This document shows positions 34,614 to 44,989 of a stretch of 64,000 bases of DNA, piece by piece. This DNA is from Thiomonas delicata. Its GTDB lineage: Bacteria; Pseudomonadota; Gammaproteobacteria; Burkholderiales; Burkholderiaceae_C. The translations under genes were made by a program, and so were the position numbers. Position 1 is the stretch's first letter; every line of letters starts with the position of its first letter. The notes under the pieces were generated by a model that saw nothing but the letters and a program-made list of their open reading frames with translations, ran no database searches and was not told where the DNA came from. Location of the stretch: NCBI RefSeq assembly GCF_900088825.1, contig NZ_LT592170.1, positions 1,550,523-1,614,522 on the forward strand, given 5' to 3'.

Positions 34614-36242
34614 ATGACCTTCCAGCATTTCCTCCGGCACCGGCCCTGCGCCTGGCTCCGCACCGCCTTCGGCCTGCTGCTGCTGGGTCTGCTGCCTCTG
34701 GCGCACGCGCTCACGCCGCAGGAGGCGATGGCGATTTCCAGCGGCGATACCGACGCCCGCATCGCCGCCCTGCACCAAGCCGTGCAGCACCCCGACCCGC
34801 AGCTCGCCGCGTTTCTCGCCGACCTGTTGAACAACGCGGTGCAGATCGACGGCAGCATGGTCCAGGTACAACAAGGCGACGGCTGGATCGACCTCGCTAC
34901 CGGCAAGGCGGTGACGCCCAGCGCCAACGCGCAGGGCGTGATCAACAACAACTACGTGCGCAAGGAGCTGCAATCGGCCCGCGCCGCGCTGGACCTGTTC
35001 GCCGGGGACCGCGCCCAGCGCCTGAGAGCGGTGCGGCAGTTGCAGGACGACCCGACCTCGGTCGACCGCACCCTGGTCGAGCAGGCGCTGAAGACGGAGA
35101 AGGACCCCGAGATCCTGGAGCGGCTGCAGTTGCTGCACGCCGCCATCCTGCTGACCAGCGCGAACGCCGCCGACCGCCTGGCCGCGGCGAAAGACCTGGC
35201 CGCGAGCAACTACCCCGCGGTGCGCAGCTTGCTGCTGTCGCGCCTGGACAAGAACGGCGGGAGATTCGTCGAAACCGACCCCGCCGTGCGGGCGCAGATC
35301 GAGAAAAGCCTCGGCGCGATCAACGAGCGCCTGGCCTGGGGCGAGCGTCTTGGCACGCTGTTCTCGGGCATCAGCCTGGGCAGCATCCTGCTGCTGGCCG
35401 CGCTCGGCCTGGCCGTCACCTACGGCCTGATGGGCGTGATCAATATGGCGCAGGGCGAGTTCATCATGCTCGGCGCCTACGCCACCTACGTCATGCAGGG
35501 GCTGTTCGAGCGCTATGCGCCGGGCGCGGCGCAGTATGCCCTGGTCGCCGCGGTGCCGTTTTCCTTTCTTGTCGCCGGCGCCATCGGCATGCTGGTCGAG
35601 CGCGCCATCATCCGCCGGCTCTACGGCCGCCCGCTCGAAACCCTGCTTGCCACCTGGGGCATCAGCCTGGTGCTGATCCAGGCCGTGCGCAGCCTGTTCG
35701 GGCCGCAGAACGTGCAGGTGGACAACCCGCCGTGGATGTCGGGCGGGCTGCACGTCATGGCCAACCTCATCCTGCCCTACAACCGCATGGTCGTCATCGC
35801 CTTCACCGTGCTGGTGCTGCTGGCCATGTGGCTGCTGATCGCACGCACCCGGCTGGGCCTGTTCGTGCGCGCCGTGACGCAGAACCGCGCGATGGCGTCC
35901 TGCGTCGGCGTGCGCACGCCGCGGGTGGACATGCTGGCCTTCGGCCTGGGCGCCGGCATCGCGGGGTTGGCGGGCTGCGCGCTGAGCCAGATCGGCAACG
36001 TCGGCCCCGAGATGGGCCAGGGCTACATCGTCGACTGCTTCATGGTGGTGGTGCTCGGCGGCGTGGGCCAACTCACCGGCACGGTGGCCGCCGCCCTCGG
36101 CCTGGGCGTCGTCAACACCCTGCTCGAAGGCGTGGCCGGCGCGGTGCTGGCCAAGATCGCCGTGCTGGTGGCCATCATCCTGTTCATCCAGAAAAGGCCG
36201 CAGGGCATGTTCGCCCTCAAGGGCCGCAGCGTGGAAGGCTAA
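34614..36242 (+). CDS. urtB: Urea ABC transporter permease UrtB
   Basis: 542 residues. A signal-like segment (FGLLLLGLLPLAHA) and a long periplasmic N-terminal domain (about residues 30-240, with HEAT-like repeats) precede a LivH-type permease core of about eight membrane segments beginning GISLGSILLLAALGLAVTYG. The long N-terminal domain is typical of UrtB and separates it from branched-chain amino-acid permeases. The start MTFQHFL was chosen after the repeat element. It forms the urea channel with UrtC. Confidence 0.93.
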   Translation: MTFQHFLRHRPCAWLRTAFGLLLLGLLPLAHALTPQEAMAISSGDTDARIAALHQAVQHPDPQLAAFLADLLNNAVQIDGSMVQVQQGDGWIDLATGKAVTPSANAQGVINNNYVRKELQSARAALDLFAGDRAQRLRAVRQLQDDPTSVDRTLVEQALKTEKDPEILERLQLLHAAILLTSANAADRLAAAKDLAASNYPAVRSLLLSRLDKNGGRFVETDPAVRAQIEKSLGAINERLAWGERLGTLFSGISLGSILLLAALGLAVTYGLMGVINMAQGEFIMLGAYATYVMQGLFERYAPGAAQYALVAAVPFSFLVAGAIGMLVERAIIRRLYGRPLETLLATWGISLVLIQAVRSLFGPQNVQVDNPPWMSGGLHVMANLILPYNRMVVIAFTVLVLLAMWLLIARTRLGLFVRAVTQNRAMASCVGVRTPRVDMLAFGLGAGIAGLAGCALSQIGNVGPEMGQGYIVDCFMVVVLGGVGQLTGTVAAALGLGVVNTLLEGVAGAVLAKIAVLVAIILFIQKRPQGMFALKGRSVEG

Positions 36243-36245
36243 GAC

Positions 36246-37368
36246 ATGGCCGCAGTCATTCCCTCCCCCGCCGCCGCGCCGCGGCCGCGCGCGCAACTGC
36301 AGCAGCCCACCGCCTTCCTGCCGCCGTGGGGCTGGGCGGCGCTGATCGTTTTCCTGCTGCTGGCCTGCGTGGCCATGCCCTTGCTGGCCTTGGCCGTGCC
36401 GCAGGGCAGCAGCCTGCATGTGTCGCCATACTGGATTGGCCTGGCCGGCAAGATTCTTTGCTACGCCATGGTGGCGCTGGCGATGGATCTGGTGTGGGGC
36501 TATGCCGGCATTCTGTCGCTGGGCCACGGCCTGTTCTTCGCCCTGGGCGGCTATGCCATGGGCATGTACCTCAACCGCGCGATGAACGCCGCCAGCGGCA
36601 ACCTGCCGGACTTCATGCAGTTCATGCAGTGGACCCACTTCCCCTGGTACTGGGCGGGCACCCAACACTTCGCCTACGCCATGTTCCTGGCCGTGGCCGC
36701 GCCGGGCCTGCTGGCCTTCGTGTTCGGTTTTTTCGCCTTCCGCTCGCGCATCAAGGGCGTGTACTTCTCCATCATCACCCAGGCGCTGACCTATGCCGCC
36801 ATGCTGCTGTTCTTCCGCAACGAAACCGGCTTCGGCGGCAACAACGGCCTCACCGATTTCAAGGTGCTGCTGGGTTTCCCGGTGGGCACCACGGGCATGA
36901 CCGTGTCGCTGTTCGTCGCCAGCAGCCTCGCGTTGGCGGCCATGTTTCTGTTCGCGCGCTGGCTGGTGCGCAGCAAGTTCGGCCGCGTGCTCACCGCCAT
37001 CCGCGACGCCGAGAGCCGCGTCATGTTCTGCGGCTACAACCCGCTGTGGTTCAAGCTCGGGGTATGGACGATCTCGGCCATGATGTGCGGCGTGGCCGGC
37101 GCGCTGTACGCGCCGCAGGTTGGCATCATCAATCCGAGCGAGATGTCCACCGCCAATTCCATCGAAATCGCCATCTGGGCCGCCATCGGCGGGCGCGGCA
37201 CGCTCATCGGCCCCATCGTCGGCGCGGTGCTGGTGAACGCGGCCAAGAGCTGGCTGACCGTGGCCATGCCCGAGGTCTGGCTGTACCTGCTCGGCGGGCT
37301 GTTCATCGTCGTCACCCTGTTCGCGCCCTACGGTCTGGCCGGCATCTGGACGCAATGGAGGCAGCGTC

Positions 37369-37376
<8 letters not shown>
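36246..37376 (+). CDS. urtC: Urea ABC transporter permease UrtC
   Basis: 376 residues, LivM-type permease with about ten membrane segments. Motifs include MDLVWGYAGILSLGHGLFFALGG and the cytoplasmic loop SKFGRVLTAIRDAESRVMF. It starts 3 nt after urtB and overlaps the urtD start by 8 nt. Partner of UrtB in inner-membrane urea import. Confidence 0.94.
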
Positions 37377-38217
<841 letters not shown>

Positions 38218-38236
38218 AGGACGCCATCCCCAATTC

Positions 38237-38929
38237 ATGCTCAAGATCGAAGCGGTCAACCAGTACTACGGCGGCAGCCACATCCTGCGCAACGTCTGCC
38301 TCGAACTCGAGAAAGGCCAGGTGCTCACCCTGCTCGGGCGCAACGGCGTGGGCAAGACCACGCTGCTCAAGTCCCTCATGGGACTGGTGGGCATCAAGAG
38401 CGGCAGCATCACGCTGGACGGCCAGCGCATCGACCACCTGCGGCCCGACGCGCGGGCGCGCTTGGGGCTGGGCTACGTGCCCCAGGGCCGCGAAATCTTC
38501 CCGCGCCTGAGCGTGGAGGAGAACCTGCGTATGGGCCTGGCCACCAAGCCCGGCGGCAGCCCCATACCCGCCGAGCTGTACGACCTGTTTCCCGTGCTCA
38601 GGCAGATGCTGCACCGGCGCGGCGGCGACCTCTCCGGCGGCCAGCAACAGCAGCTCGCCATCGCCCGCGCCCTGGCGGCCGGGCCGAAGCTGCTCATCCT
38701 CGACGAACCCACCGAAGGCATCCAGCCCTCCATCATCAAGGACATCGAGCGCGTCATCCGCATGCTCGCCGCACGTGGCGACATGGCCATTCTGCTGGTC
38801 GAGCAGTACTACGACTTCGCCAAATCCCTGGCCGACCGCTACGCCGTCATGTCGCGTGGCGAGGTGATCAAGACGGGGAAGGGGACGGAAATGGACGCCG
38901 ACGGCGTGCGTGAACTGATCGCGGTGTAG
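38237..38929 (+). CDS. urtE: Urea ABC transporter ATPase UrtE
   Basis: 230 residues, LivF-like. Walker A is LLGRNGVGKTTLLKSLMG, signature LSGGQQQQLAIARAL, Walker B LLILDEPTEGIQPSI. The family start MLKIEAVNQYYGGSHIL begins 19 nt after urtD; a much longer reading frame upstream is out of phase with urtD and not real. Last gene of the urea transporter. Confidence 0.95.
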   Translation: MLKIEAVNQYYGGSHILRNVCLELEKGQVLTLLGRNGVGKTTLLKSLMGLVGIKSGSITLDGQRIDHLRPDARARLGLGYVPQGREIFPRLSVEENLRMGLATKPGGSPIPAELYDLFPVLRQMLHRRGGDLSGGQQQQLAIARALAAGPKLLILDEPTEGIQPSIIKDIERVIRMLAARGDMAILLVEQYYDFAKSLADRYAVMSRGEVIKTGKGTEMDADGVRELIAV

Positions 38930-38947
38930 GGCGCTGCAGTCGTTTCT

Positions 38948-39121
38948 TCACACGCTGCGCAACTGATCCAGCGGGCTGGCCTTAGCTTTGTCTTCCTCAA
39001 TCAAACTCTCGAACGATTGCAGAGGAACACCGACGGAGTTCTCCGGTGGCACCGACTCGCGAGGTGCGGGGGTGCACAGTCGTACGGCCGCTGCGGCGCG
39101 GTAAGCTGGCGGCCATGCCAT
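38948..39121 (-). CDS. Small open reading frame of unknown function between urtE and ureD
   Basis: 57 codons from ATG (39121) to TGA. It encodes a peptide that starts MAWPPAYRAAAAV and ends with an acidic, less GC-rich, coding-like stretch SFESLIEEDKAKASPLDQL. It does not match a family I know. It could be a genuine small protein downstream of ureD on the same strand or the tail of a decayed gene. No ribosome site of note precedes it. Confidence 0.25.
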   Translation of the reverse strand: MAWPPAYRAAAAVRLCTPAPRESVPPENSVGVPLQSFESLIEEDKAKASPLDQLRSV

Positions 39122-39196
39122 TCGCCAGAATCGAAGTTCGCCGCTCCAGGCCCGAGCACGAAGTGCAGGGTCTTCAGCGCGGCGGTGCGCATGCTG

Positions 39197-40111
39197 TTAC
39201 GTGGCCCAAACCCGAGGCGCGCAGGGCGGCAGGTCCCATGCCAGGTGGCGCCAGGCGGCCCAGACCTGTTTGAACAGCGCGGCCAGCGGCTCGATGCGGT
39301 GGCTGGCCGCGCGCAGCACCACCACCTGCGGGTGCGGGCTGGTGGCGCCGGCGGGGCGCTCCGCGTCGCCGCAGGCGAGCTGGCGGGCGGCGTCGAGCAG
39401 GGCGTCGCGGCGTGGTGCGGCGATGGGGCTGCCGCTGGCGAACACCAGGGTGCCCAGCGCGGTGCGGCCGGCCAGGCCGCTGGGGCTGTGGAGCAGGGCG
39501 GCGTCGGTGGCATCCAGTTGGCCGCGCTCCAGCCAGACGCCGGGCAGTTCGAGGTGCTGGGTGAAGCGGCCGGACTGAAAGGCCTGGCCCGCGGCGGGAA
39601 GGCCGAGGGCGAGCATGTCCCAGGCGAAGAGTTCGGCGCCGGGGGCGAGGGTGAAGCGGCTGCGGTTCTCGCCCAGGCAGGCGTTGTAGGCCAGGGTTTC
39701 CAGGGGCAGCCATTCGAGCCGCGTGCCTTCGTGCAGCGTGGCGTCCAGGGTTTGCACGGCAGGGGCGCCGAGGCTGCGGTAGAAGCGCGTCGCGCCCGGC
39801 GTGGTGACCAGGGCATGGGCCTGCGCTTCGACATCACAGCGAATGTCGAGGCGGTCGCCCCCCACCAGACCGCCGGGCGGATGCACCAGCACGTGGTGGC
39901 AGATGTCCGGCCCTTCGGGGTGGAGCGCGGCGAGTACCCGCAGCGCGCCGGCATGCCGGCTATGGGCCGTGCTGCGGCCGTGCCGCCGGCCGTAGCGCAG
40001 ATGCAGTGTCGAGGCCCAGGCGGGTTGCGGCGCGAGCGGGGGCGAAACCGCGGTGCCGGGCGGCGTTTGCCGGGGCGGCAGGCAGGTAGGGAAGGCTGGG
40101 GGTGCGCGCAT
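39197..40111 (-). CDS. ureD: Urease accessory protein UreD
   Basis: 304 residues. The scaffold that, with UreF and UreG, delivers nickel to urease. Recognisable blocks are CHHVLVHPPGGLVGGDRLDI (the PPGG(L/V)xGGD family motif), TPGATRFYRSLGAPA and LEWLPLETLAYNAC. The start MRAPPAFP gives about 45 residues before the conserved WASTLHLRY; an upstream in-frame ATG at 40267 would make it 356 residues, too long. It is separated from ureABC by the urt operon and faces urtE tail-to-tail, so it needs its own promoter. I found no sigma-54 match in 40112-40395. Confidence 0.92.
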   Translation of the reverse strand: MRAPPAFPTCLPPRQTPPGTAVSPPLAPQPAWASTLHLRYGRRHGRSTAHSRHAGALRVLAALHPEGPDICHHVLVHPPGGLVGGDRLDIRCDVEAQAHALVTTPGATRFYRSLGAPAVQTLDATLHEGTRLEWLPLETLAYNACLGENRSRFTLAPGAELFAWDMLALGLPAAGQAFQSGRFTQHLELPGVWLERGQLDATDAALLHSPSGLAGRTALGTLVFASGSPIAAPRRDALLDAARQLACGDAERPAGATSPHPQVVVLRAASHRIEPLAALFKQVWAAWRHLAWDLPPCAPRVWAT

Positions 40112-40395
40112 GGCAATCTGGGCGGGAACCGGTTCGCCCCGGTGGGAGCGGCTCCGCGCATGATCGCACAAGGCCGGGCCGGGTTTGGCCGCCTCACCGA
40201 CCGCGGCGTGTGGCGAGGGGGCTACGGGAATCGTGCAAGAAAAGGGGTGTTTCGTGAAGCAATTCACAGCACTCCCGGATTTCCTGCGTTTCGGGGGGGA
40301 TTCGTACCAGGAGGTTTCCCCATAATGAACTCAAGTGCCGCCGAACCTGGGTTTTCATCCCGAAATTCCCGGTTTGCGGCGCCCCCGACACCGAC

Positions 40396-42897
40396 ATGGA
40401 CGATCCTGCCACCCTACCGCTCACACCGGTTGCGCACAACCGGGAGCCAAAGCCCGACCCGGGTCGGCCCGGCGCGCTGACCCTGGCGCAGCTGGGCTGG
40501 CGCCTGTTGGCTGGGGGAGTCGTGCTGTTCGCCCTGCTCATCGGGCTGTGGCTGTGGACGTCGTGGATCTCCGTGCGGCATGCGAACGCCCAGCGCTCCT
40601 TGTTGACGGCCTCCTTGCTGGCGGTCAACGCCGAGACCATTTTCCAGCGCGTGCAGGACGATCTGATGCATCTCGGCGACACGCTGGGCGAGACCGCGCG
40701 GGATCACCCCGAGCAGGCGGTTGCGCTGCTGAAAACCTTCCAGGCGCGCCATGCCTGGCTGGGCGGAGCTTCGGTCTGGGCGCCCGACGGCGAGCTGCTG
40801 GCCGGCACGCTGATGCGTTCGCAGGGAGCGCAGCCGAATGTGCTGCGCGACACGCTCTACGCCAGTTATCGGGAGGATTTCCAACTGGCCCTGCGCACCC
40901 GGGGCATCAGCGTCGGGCGGCCGCAGGAAGGTCGCTTGCTCGGGCAATGGTTCATTCCCCTGCGCTATGTCGTCCGCGCGGCCGACGGCAGGCCGCTGTA
41001 CGTCCTGCAGACCAGTATCTTGCTCAATCGTCAGCAGGAGCTGTGGCGCGGGCTTCCGCTCAAGGCCGGCACCGCGGTGGGCCTGCTGCGCACGGATGGC
41101 TGGCTCATCAGCCGTTACCCGGACACCATCGCCAACCCGCAGATCTACCGCGCGCGCGCGCGCGGCGCCCTGATGGACGCATTGGCCGCATCGGGCAACG
41201 CATCCTCGGGTTTCTACTTTGGCAAGACGGTCGACGGGCAGCAGCGCGACGGCGCCTGGGCGCGTCTCGGGAGCCTTCCGGTCGTCGCCTTTCTGTCGTT
41301 GCCGCACAGCGAGGTGGTGGCCGAATGGTGGCGACAGGTGCGCGGGCCTCTGCTGGGCCTGTGCACGGTCCTGGTCGTGCTGCTGGTGGCGTGGATCACG
41401 CTGATCCGGGGTTTCGTCACGCGCATGGTCGGCCTTCGCAAGCAGATGAACCATCGCCGCGCCGAGGAGTTGTCCAGCAGCGGCGTGGCGGAAATCGACG
41501 CCCTGCTGCGACAGCTGGTCCGTTCCCGCGAGCAGATCCGGCACCTGGCGCGCAATCGCGAACGCGCCCTGCTCGAGGCCGCCCAGGCCGGCACGTACAC
41601 GCGCACCGCGCATGACGGCGTGCTGGTGGCGGTGGACGCCAGTTTCGCCCGCATGCTGGGCCGGCCGGCGCGCCGGTTGATCGGCCGCGAGTGGGACGAA
41701 CTGTTCAACACCGCGGGCGGCGTGCCCATTGGCGAGGCCAAGGCGCTCGACAGCGGCCGCCGCCTGGTCTGGACGCGTGGCCCGAATGGGGAGACGATTT
41801 GGCTATCGCTCGCCGAACACGCCGAAATCACCCGCGAAGGGCACAAGATCCTGCATGGCCTGGCCATCGACGTGAGCGAGCGGGAAAACCTTCTGCGCGC
41901 GGTCGAGCGCCAATCGCAGCGCCTGCATACGCTGTGGCAGATGGCCGCCGGCAGCGGCACCGGTGACCATGACGGCGGCGACTCCATCGAACGCATGCTG
42001 GCCCAGGGCCGCGATGCCTTGGGGCTGCAGGCGGCCATCATCTGCCTGCGCCTGGGCGACGATTGCTTCATGGCCTACGCCCAGGACATCCACGGTCGTT
42101 TCGAGCAGGGACAGACCCTGGCGCCCAATCATCCTCTGTGCGCCTGCGAGAACCACGAAAACGGCGCGCTGTGGATCGCCGACGCCAGCCGCCATCCGGG
42201 GCTGGCCGAGGCTGCCGGCATCGGCTGCGTCATCCGGCTGCCGCTGACCCTGTCCCACCAGACCATGGGTTGCCTGTTGCTCCTGGGCGATGTGCCGCAG
42301 GGGGACGACTTCGACCCCGTGGACCGCCAGTACGCCGAACTGCTCGCCGCCTGGTTCGCCCGCGTGCTGCACGACCGCAGCCAGCGCGACACCCTGCTCA
42401 GCCAAGCCTATACCGACGGGCTGACAGGCCTGCTCAATCGCCGCGCGGCCCAGTTGCGCATGGACGAGGCGCTGCAGCAGATGCGCCGCGGCGGTCCTTC
42501 GTTCAGCGTGGCCCTGTGCGACCTGGACCACTTCAAGCAGGTGAACGACGAGTACGGCCACGCTGCCGGCGACTCGGTGCTGCGCCAGATGGCGAGCACC
42601 TTGCGCCAGGGCGTGCCGCGCAACGGCTGGGTGGCGCGGTGGGGCGGCGAGGAGTTCCTGATCATGATGCCCGGCTTCGACACGGCCACCGCAGCCGCGG
42701 CCATGGACGTGCTGCGGCAGCGGGTGAGCCAGCGCGCCTTCCTGGTGTCCGAGCGCAGCCTGCACATCACCCTGAGCATCGGCATCGGCACGTTGCAAGG
42801 GCCGCAGGACGAAATCGTGCGCGTGCTCACCGAGGCCGACGACAGCCTCTACGAGGCCAAGGGCCAAGGCCGCAACCGCGTCATCGCGATGCGGTGA
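40396..42897 (+). CDS. Membrane diguanylate cyclase with dCACHE-like, PAS and GAF regions
   Basis: 833 residues. A membrane segment (LLAGGVVLFALLIGLWLWTS) is followed by a periplasmic sensor (about residues 60-310, dCACHE-like), a second membrane segment (GLCTVLVVLLVAWITLI), a coiled linker, a PAS-like domain (about 405-500), and a GAF-like domain (about 530-660). The GGDEF domain starts DGLTGLLNRRAAQL and has the active site as GGEEF with DLDHFKQVNDEYGH. An intact GGEEF implies synthesis of cyclic di-GMP. No RxxD inhibitory site is evident before GGEEF. It is a single transcription unit; its signal is unknown. Confidence 0.9.
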   Translation: MDDPATLPLTPVAHNREPKPDPGRPGALTLAQLGWRLLAGGVVLFALLIGLWLWTSWISVRHANAQRSLLTASLLAVNAETIFQRVQDDLMHLGDTLGETARDHPEQAVALLKTFQARHAWLGGASVWAPDGELLAGTLMRSQGAQPNVLRDTLYASYREDFQLALRTRGISVGRPQEGRLLGQWFIPLRYVVRAADGRPLYVLQTSILLNRQQELWRGLPLKAGTAVGLLRTDGWLISRYPDTIANPQIYRARARGALMDALAASGNASSGFYFGKTVDGQQRDGAWARLGSLPVVAFLSLPHSEVVAEWWRQVRGPLLGLCTVLVVLLVAWITLIRGFVTRMVGLRKQMNHRRAEELSSSGVAEIDALLRQLVRSREQIRHLARNRERALLEAAQAGTYTRTAHDGVLVAVDASFARMLGRPARRLIGREWDELFNTAGGVPIGEAKALDSGRRLVWTRGPNGETIWLSLAEHAEITREGHKILHGLAIDVSERENLLRAVERQSQRLHTLWQMAAGSGTGDHDGGDSIERMLAQGRDALGLQAAIICLRLGDDCFMAYAQDIHGRFEQGQTLAPNHPLCACENHENGALWIADASRHPGLAEAAGIGCVIRLPLTLSHQTMGCLLLLGDVPQGDDFDPVDRQYAELLAAWFARVLHDRSQRDTLLSQAYTDGLTGLLNRRAAQLRMDEALQQMRRGGPSFSVALCDLDHFKQVNDEYGHAAGDSVLRQMASTLRQGVPRNGWVARWGGEEFLIMMPGFDTATAAAAMDVLRQRVSQRAFLVSERSLHITLSIGIGTLQGPQDEIVRVLTEADDSLYEAKGQGRNRVIAMR

Positions 42898-42940
42898 GTG
42901 CGTACACACGGCAGTGCCTGCGCACTGCCGTGTGACGCAC
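42898..42940. terminator. Long hairpin between convergent diguanylate cyclase and rsmI
   Basis: CACACGGCAGTGC pairs with GCACTGCCGTGTG around a CTGC loop, extended by GTGCG / CGCAC with single unpaired A on each side. It starts directly after the TGA at 42895-42897. It has no T run, so it is a candidate bidirectional terminator or RNA-stabilising stem. Confidence 0.55.
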
Positions 42941-43003
42941 GAACGATCTGCGGGCGTGCCAGCCCGCAAGCTCCGAGTGCGCTGGCGTTGGCCGGGCCCG
43001 GGT

Positions 43004-43945
43004 TCAGTCCTCGCGCGGCTGCGCGTTCGTCTGCGCCAGCAGCCAGCGGTACAGCGTCTTGCGGTCGGCGCCCAGCATGTCCGCCGCCACGGCCGCCGCG
43101 CGCGAGGCGGGGAGTTCCCTGGCCAGGCGCAGCAGCCAGCGCTGGGTCCGGCCGTCCATGGCTTGGGCGTCGGCGCCGGCGGGCGGCTGCAGCACGAGCA
43201 CGAACTCGCCTTGCGCGCGCTTCGGGTCGGCCGCGAGCCAGGCCAGCAGCTCGGCCGGGGTGCCGGCGGCGATGGTCTCGAACTGTTTGGTCAGCTCTTT
43301 GGCCAGCAGCATGCGCACAGGCGCGGGCGACGCCGCCGCAAGAGCGGCGAGGTCGTCCAGGCTCTGCTGAATGCGGTGCGGCGTCTCGAAGCACACCACC
43401 GCGCGGTGGGACGCGAGCTGTTCGCGATAGAACGCCAGGCGCTGCTGCTTCGTGGCGGGCACGTAGCCGGCGAAGGTGTAGCCCGTTTCCAGTTCGAGGC
43501 CCGATGCGCTGAGCGCGGCCGTCACGCTGCTGGCGCCGGGCAGCGGCAGCACGGGATGGCCCGCCTCGCGCGCGGCCCGCACCAGCACCGCGCCGGGGTC
43601 GTTGATGCCTGGGGTTCCGGCGTCGCTCACGTAGGCCACGCGCCTGCCGGCGGCCAGATGTCCCAGCATGTCCGCCGCCGCGGCCTGTTCGCGATGGCGG
43701 TCGGCGCGCAGCAGCGGCTTGGACAGACCGTAGGCCTGCAGCAGGCGCTGCGCCATGCGGGTGTCCTCCGCGGCGACGAGGTCGCAGCGCTCCAGCATGG
43801 CCAGGGCGCGCAGGCTGATGTCGGCGAGGTTGCCGATGGGCGTGGCCACCACCAGCAGGCATCCGGGCGGCAGCTGCTGGCCCGCGCATAATTGGCGCGC
43901 CGCGGCCAGCGGGTCGTGGCTGCGTTCGGACGGAGGAGTGGACAT
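43004..43945 (-). CDS. rsmI: 16S rRNA 2'-O-ribose C1402 methyltransferase
   Basis: 313 residues of the SAM-dependent tetrapyrrole-methylase-like family. N-terminal signature is LLVVATPIGNLADISLRAL, central VAAEDTRMAQRLL and VSDAGTPGINDPG, SAM pocket LPGASSVTAALSASGL. It methylates C1402 of 16S rRNA in the decoding centre. It is divergent from yraN; the two ATG codons share a CATG, so promoters lie inside each other's coding sequences or upstream. Confidence 0.94.
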   Translation of the reverse strand: MSTPPSERSHDPLAAARQLCAGQQLPPGCLLVVATPIGNLADISLRALAMLERCDLVAAEDTRMAQRLLQAYGLSKPLLRADRHREQAAAADMLGHLAAGRRVAYVSDAGTPGINDPGAVLVRAAREAGHPVLPLPGASSVTAALSASGLELETGYTFAGYVPATKQQRLAFYREQLASHRAVVCFETPHRIQQSLDDLAALAAASPAPVRMLLAKELTKQFETIAAGTPAELLAWLAADPKRAQGEFVLVLQPPAGADAQAMDGRTQRWLLRLARELPASRAAAVAADMLGADRKTLYRWLLAQTNAQPRED

Positions 43946-44327
43946 GGAGCGATTCCCGGCAAAGCCAGCCGCCCGTCCACCCGGGCGCGTGGGCGCGCTG
44001 GCGGAAGAGGCGGCGTGGGGCTACCTGCAGCGGCAGGGGCTGCAGTTGGTGGAGCGCAATTATCGGGTGCGCGGCGGCGAGATCGACATCATCGCCCGGC
44101 TGCCGTCGGGCATGCTGGTGTTCGTCGAGGTGCGTTCGCGCGCCAGCGCGGCCTACGGCGGCGCCGGCGCGAGCGTGGATGCGCGCAAGCGCGCACGCAT
44201 CCTGCTGGCGGCTCGGCATTACCTGATGCGTTTTCCTGCCGAGATGGCCTGCCGCTTCGACGTGGTGGCGATCGAGGCCGGCGCGCTGCGCTGGATCGAG
44301 AACGCCTTCGACGCCGGGGATGGTTGA
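43944..44327 (+). CDS. yraN: YraN-family (UPF0102) nuclease-fold protein
   Basis: 127 residues. A Holliday-junction-resolvase-like restriction-endonuclease fold shown by EAAWGYLQRQGLQLVERNYR, RGGEIDIIARL and VFVEVRSRAS. Conserved Glu, Asp and EVK-like (EVR) residues are in place. Cellular role not established. The ATG at 43944 has GGAGG about 9 nt upstream. The order rsmI-yraN-diaA-dolP is conserved in many gamma- and betaproteobacteria. Confidence 0.92.
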   Translation: MERFPAKPAARPPGRVGALAEEAAWGYLQRQGLQLVERNYRVRGGEIDIIARLPSGMLVFVEVRSRASAAYGGAGASVDARKRARILLAARHYLMRFPAEMACRFDVVAIEAGALRWIENAFDAGDG

Positions 44328-44389
44328 GCCGGATTGGCGCGCGTGGCGCGACCCGGGGAATAATGGCGGTTTTCGCACTTCCCATCGCC

Positions 44390-44989
44390 ATGCTCGAACA
44401 ACGTATCCAGCAGCAATTCCAGGAGAGCGCGCAGCTCAAGCAACAATCCGCCGGATTGCTCGCGGAGCCCGTGGCGCAGGCGGTGGCCTGCATCGCCAAC
44501 GCGGTGAGCAACGGCTGCAAGATCCTGGTGTGCGGCAACGGCGGCTCGGCTGCCGACGCCCAGCATTTCGCCGCCGAACTGGTGGGGCGCTTCGAGCGCG
44601 AGCGTCCCGAGCTGGCCGCCATCGCGCTGACCACCGACACCTCCGTTCTCACCGCGCTGGCCAACGATTTCGGCTTCGATCAGGTGTTTTCGCGCCAGGT
44701 GCGCGCCCTTGGCCAGCCGGGGGACGTGCTGGTGGCCATCTCCACCAGCGGCAATTCGCCCAGCGTGATCGAAGCCGTGCGCGCCGCCCAGGAGCGCGAG
44801 CTGCTGGTGGTGGGCATGAGCGGCAAGGGCGGCGGGCAGATGACGGCGCTGCTGCGCGACATCGACGTGCACCTGTGCGTGCCCCATGACCGCACCGCCC
44901 GCATCCAGGAGGTGCACCTGCTCATGCTGCACTGCATTTGCGACGGGGTAGACTGGACCTTGATGGGCGACCCGGAGGACATCGAATGA
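44390..44989 (+). CDS. diaA: DnaA-initiator-associating protein / phosphoheptose isomerase-like SIS protein
   Basis: 199 residues with one SIS domain: ILVCGNGGSAADAQHFAAEL and VAISTSGNSPSVIEAV. DiaA and GmhA are close relatives. The position after yraN and before a DolP-like gene favours DiaA, which binds DnaA and times replication; GmhA (sedoheptulose-7-phosphate isomerase) is the alternative. The start MLEQRIQQQF matches relatives; an earlier ATG at 44363 adds nine residues. Stop overlaps the next start (ATGA). Confidence 0.85.
   Translation: MLEQRIQQQFQESAQLKQQSAGLLAEPVAQAVACIANAVSNGCKILVCGNGGSAADAQHFAAELVGRFERERPELAAIALTTDTSVLTALANDFGFDQVFSRQVRALGQPGDVLVAISTSGNSPSVIEAVRAAQERELLVVGMSGKGGGQMTALLRDIDVHLCVPHDRTARIQEVHLLMLHCICDGVDWTLMGDPEDIE

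Noticed and set aside
34599-37355. A 918-codon open frame on the minus strand opposite urtB and urtC
   Set aside because: It is a shadow of high-GC coding sequence. Both urt proteins are clear family members and the antisense product (His/Gln/Gly/Ala-rich) has no domain.
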